Of a stretch of DNA of 64,000 nucleotides, positions 63,280 through 64,000 are shown piece by piece. The DNA is from Amphritea atlantica (GTDB taxonomy: Bacteria > Pseudomonadota > Gammaproteobacteria > Pseudomonadales > Balneatricaceae), in assembly GCF_900111095.1 (NCBI RefSeq), contig NZ_FOGB01000001.1, positions 62,001 to 126,000 of the forward strand, given 5' to 3'. The notes below the pieces were generated by a model that saw nothing but the letters and a program-made list of their open reading frames with translations, was not told the origin of the DNA and searched no databases. The position numbers and the translations under genes were made by a program. Each line of letters begins with the position of its first letter. Position 1 is the first letter of the stretch.

Positions 63280-64000
63280 ATGTTAAGGGCTTCTCCTCTT
63301 TCTCTGTCACTGCTGCGGACTTTTGTTGCGCTACTGTTACTGCTGAACCTGGCTGGGTGTGGTGATGATTCAGCCCCCTCCGCGGCACAGACGGCAGAGA
63401 GTAGCGCTGCTGCCAGTTCTGAACCTGTCAAACCTGTTGTAGCCGATGCAGCAGTGGATGAAAACACCGAAAATACAGCGGATAGTGTTGTCAGTAGTGA
63501 CAATGCTCCTCCTCCTTCTTCTTCTGCGCCTGACGCCTCTGAAGCTGCAGACTCGACGTTCAGTCTGAACTGGACTGATCTTAAACAGGGCCAGCCGGTG
63601 GTTCGGGATGACACCGCCAATACCGTATCTATCCATGCACAGGTCAACGGTGCCAGTGGGCTAAAAAGCACCGAGATTGAACAGCGGATCAGTGTGTCGG
63701 ATAGTACTGCCGTGGTGGCAGTCGTTATGCCGGAAAATGTAACAGGTGAGGCCGGAAAAGCGGTGTTACCCGAGCTGGTGATCAGCAATATAACCCGCGG
63801 TGAGAGCTGTGGTCAGAAGGTTACCGTAAGCTGGAACAGTGGTGAGTCTGGTGCTGATTCCCTGAAGCAGCAGGTCTTTATTGTGCCCGGTTCCGAGGGA
63901 GGTGACAGCGGTTCACTGGAGCTGCTTTCCGGAGGCATTGTCGAGGATGCCGGTGGTGTGCTTGAACTGGTATTTAACCGCAATCTTGATGAAGACCAGG
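63280..64000 (+). CDS. Large lipoprotein, N-terminal part (3' end outside window)
   Basis: The frame runs off the window after about 240 codons. It begins with a signal peptide and lipobox (LLLLLNLAGCGDD, cysteine at about residue 27). A low-complexity linker rich in Ser, Ala and Asp (about 30-90) follows, then a beta-rich region with FSLNWTDLKQGQPVVRDD and VNGASGLKSTEIEQRISVS. Pairs of Gly-Ser and acidic residues suggest an extracellular, repeat-bearing envelope protein. No family was recognised. ATG 63280 has AAAGGA upstream. Confidence 0.65.
   Translation, partial: MLRASPLSLSLLRTFVALLLLLNLAGCGDDSAPSAAQTAESSAAASSEPVKPVVADAAVDENTENTADSVVSSDNAPPPSSSAPDASEAADSTFSLNWTDLKQGQPVVRDDTANTVSIHAQVNGASGLKSTEIEQRISVSDSTAVVAVVMPENVTGEAGKAVLPELVISNITRGESCGQKVTVSWNSGESGADSLKQQVFIVPGSEGGDSGSLELLSGGIVEDAGGVLELVFNRNLDEDQ

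Overview
The window looks like a chromosome segment of a marine gammaproteobacterium, probably of the Oceanospirillales type (Amphritea, Neptuniibacter or Marinobacterium relatives). This rests on recognisable proteins (YbiT-, AlaC- and RhlE-like), moderate GC core genes, and families of dispersed intergenic repeats. The exact genus is an inference. No rRNA, tRNA or CRISPR array was recognised.

Layout. 1-2.4 kb: end of a ybiT-like ABC-F gene, then a PACE efflux gene divergent from a LysR regulator. 2.4-12 kb: an AT-rich accessory island. Several short genes are separated by integron attC sites with no integrase in view. The array is interrupted by an IS110-superfamily element and an IS1595 remnant, and is followed by two minus-strand exported proteins. 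12.3-19.5 kb: an IclR regulator divergent from four genes matching the beta-hydroxyaspartate cycle (bhcA-bhcB-bhcC-bhcD), then an oxaloacetate-decarboxylase-type gene and a HAD phosphatase. 19.6-20.5 kb: a repeat array and a candidate small RNA. 20.7-27 kb: a GlcG/HbpS-like gene, a TetR regulator, and the urate-to-glyoxylate pathway (puuE-uraD-alc-allA-puuD, with divergent uraH). 27-34 kb: three copies of a composite intergenic repeat, a Sel1/two-component module with a frameshifted kinase, a Tat-exported DUF3047 protein and a diguanylate cyclase. 34.2-35.7 kb: a second small set of cassette-like genes with attC sites, then a Fic gene. 37-45.9 kb: alaC and assorted metabolic or exported proteins. 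46-61.6 kb: the second purine block, with an AzgA permease, GntR regulator, guanine deaminase, xdhABC, an NCS2 urate/xanthine permease, 8-oxoguanine deaminase, Tsx-like channel, urea transporter and two phosphoribosyltransferases. 61.6 kb to the end: rhlE and the start of a lipoprotein gene.

How the genes fit together. Nucleosides and bases enter by the Tsx-like channel and NCS2 permeases. Guanine and 8-oxoguanine are deaminated, and XdhABC makes urate. PuuD, UraH and UraD turn urate into allantoin. PuuE, Alc and AllA release two urea and one glyoxylate. Glyoxylate is the substrate of the beta-hydroxyaspartate cycle, whose product is oxaloacetate, which the next gene product may decarboxylate to pyruvate. 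The window therefore appears to encode purine carbon recovery from base to central metabolism. Two palindromes support this reading: TTGTATACAA recurs at purine-gene promoters, and an ATTTCATA-A-TATGAAAT motif lies at the bhc promoter. Variants of both sit together upstream of the GlcG-like gene.
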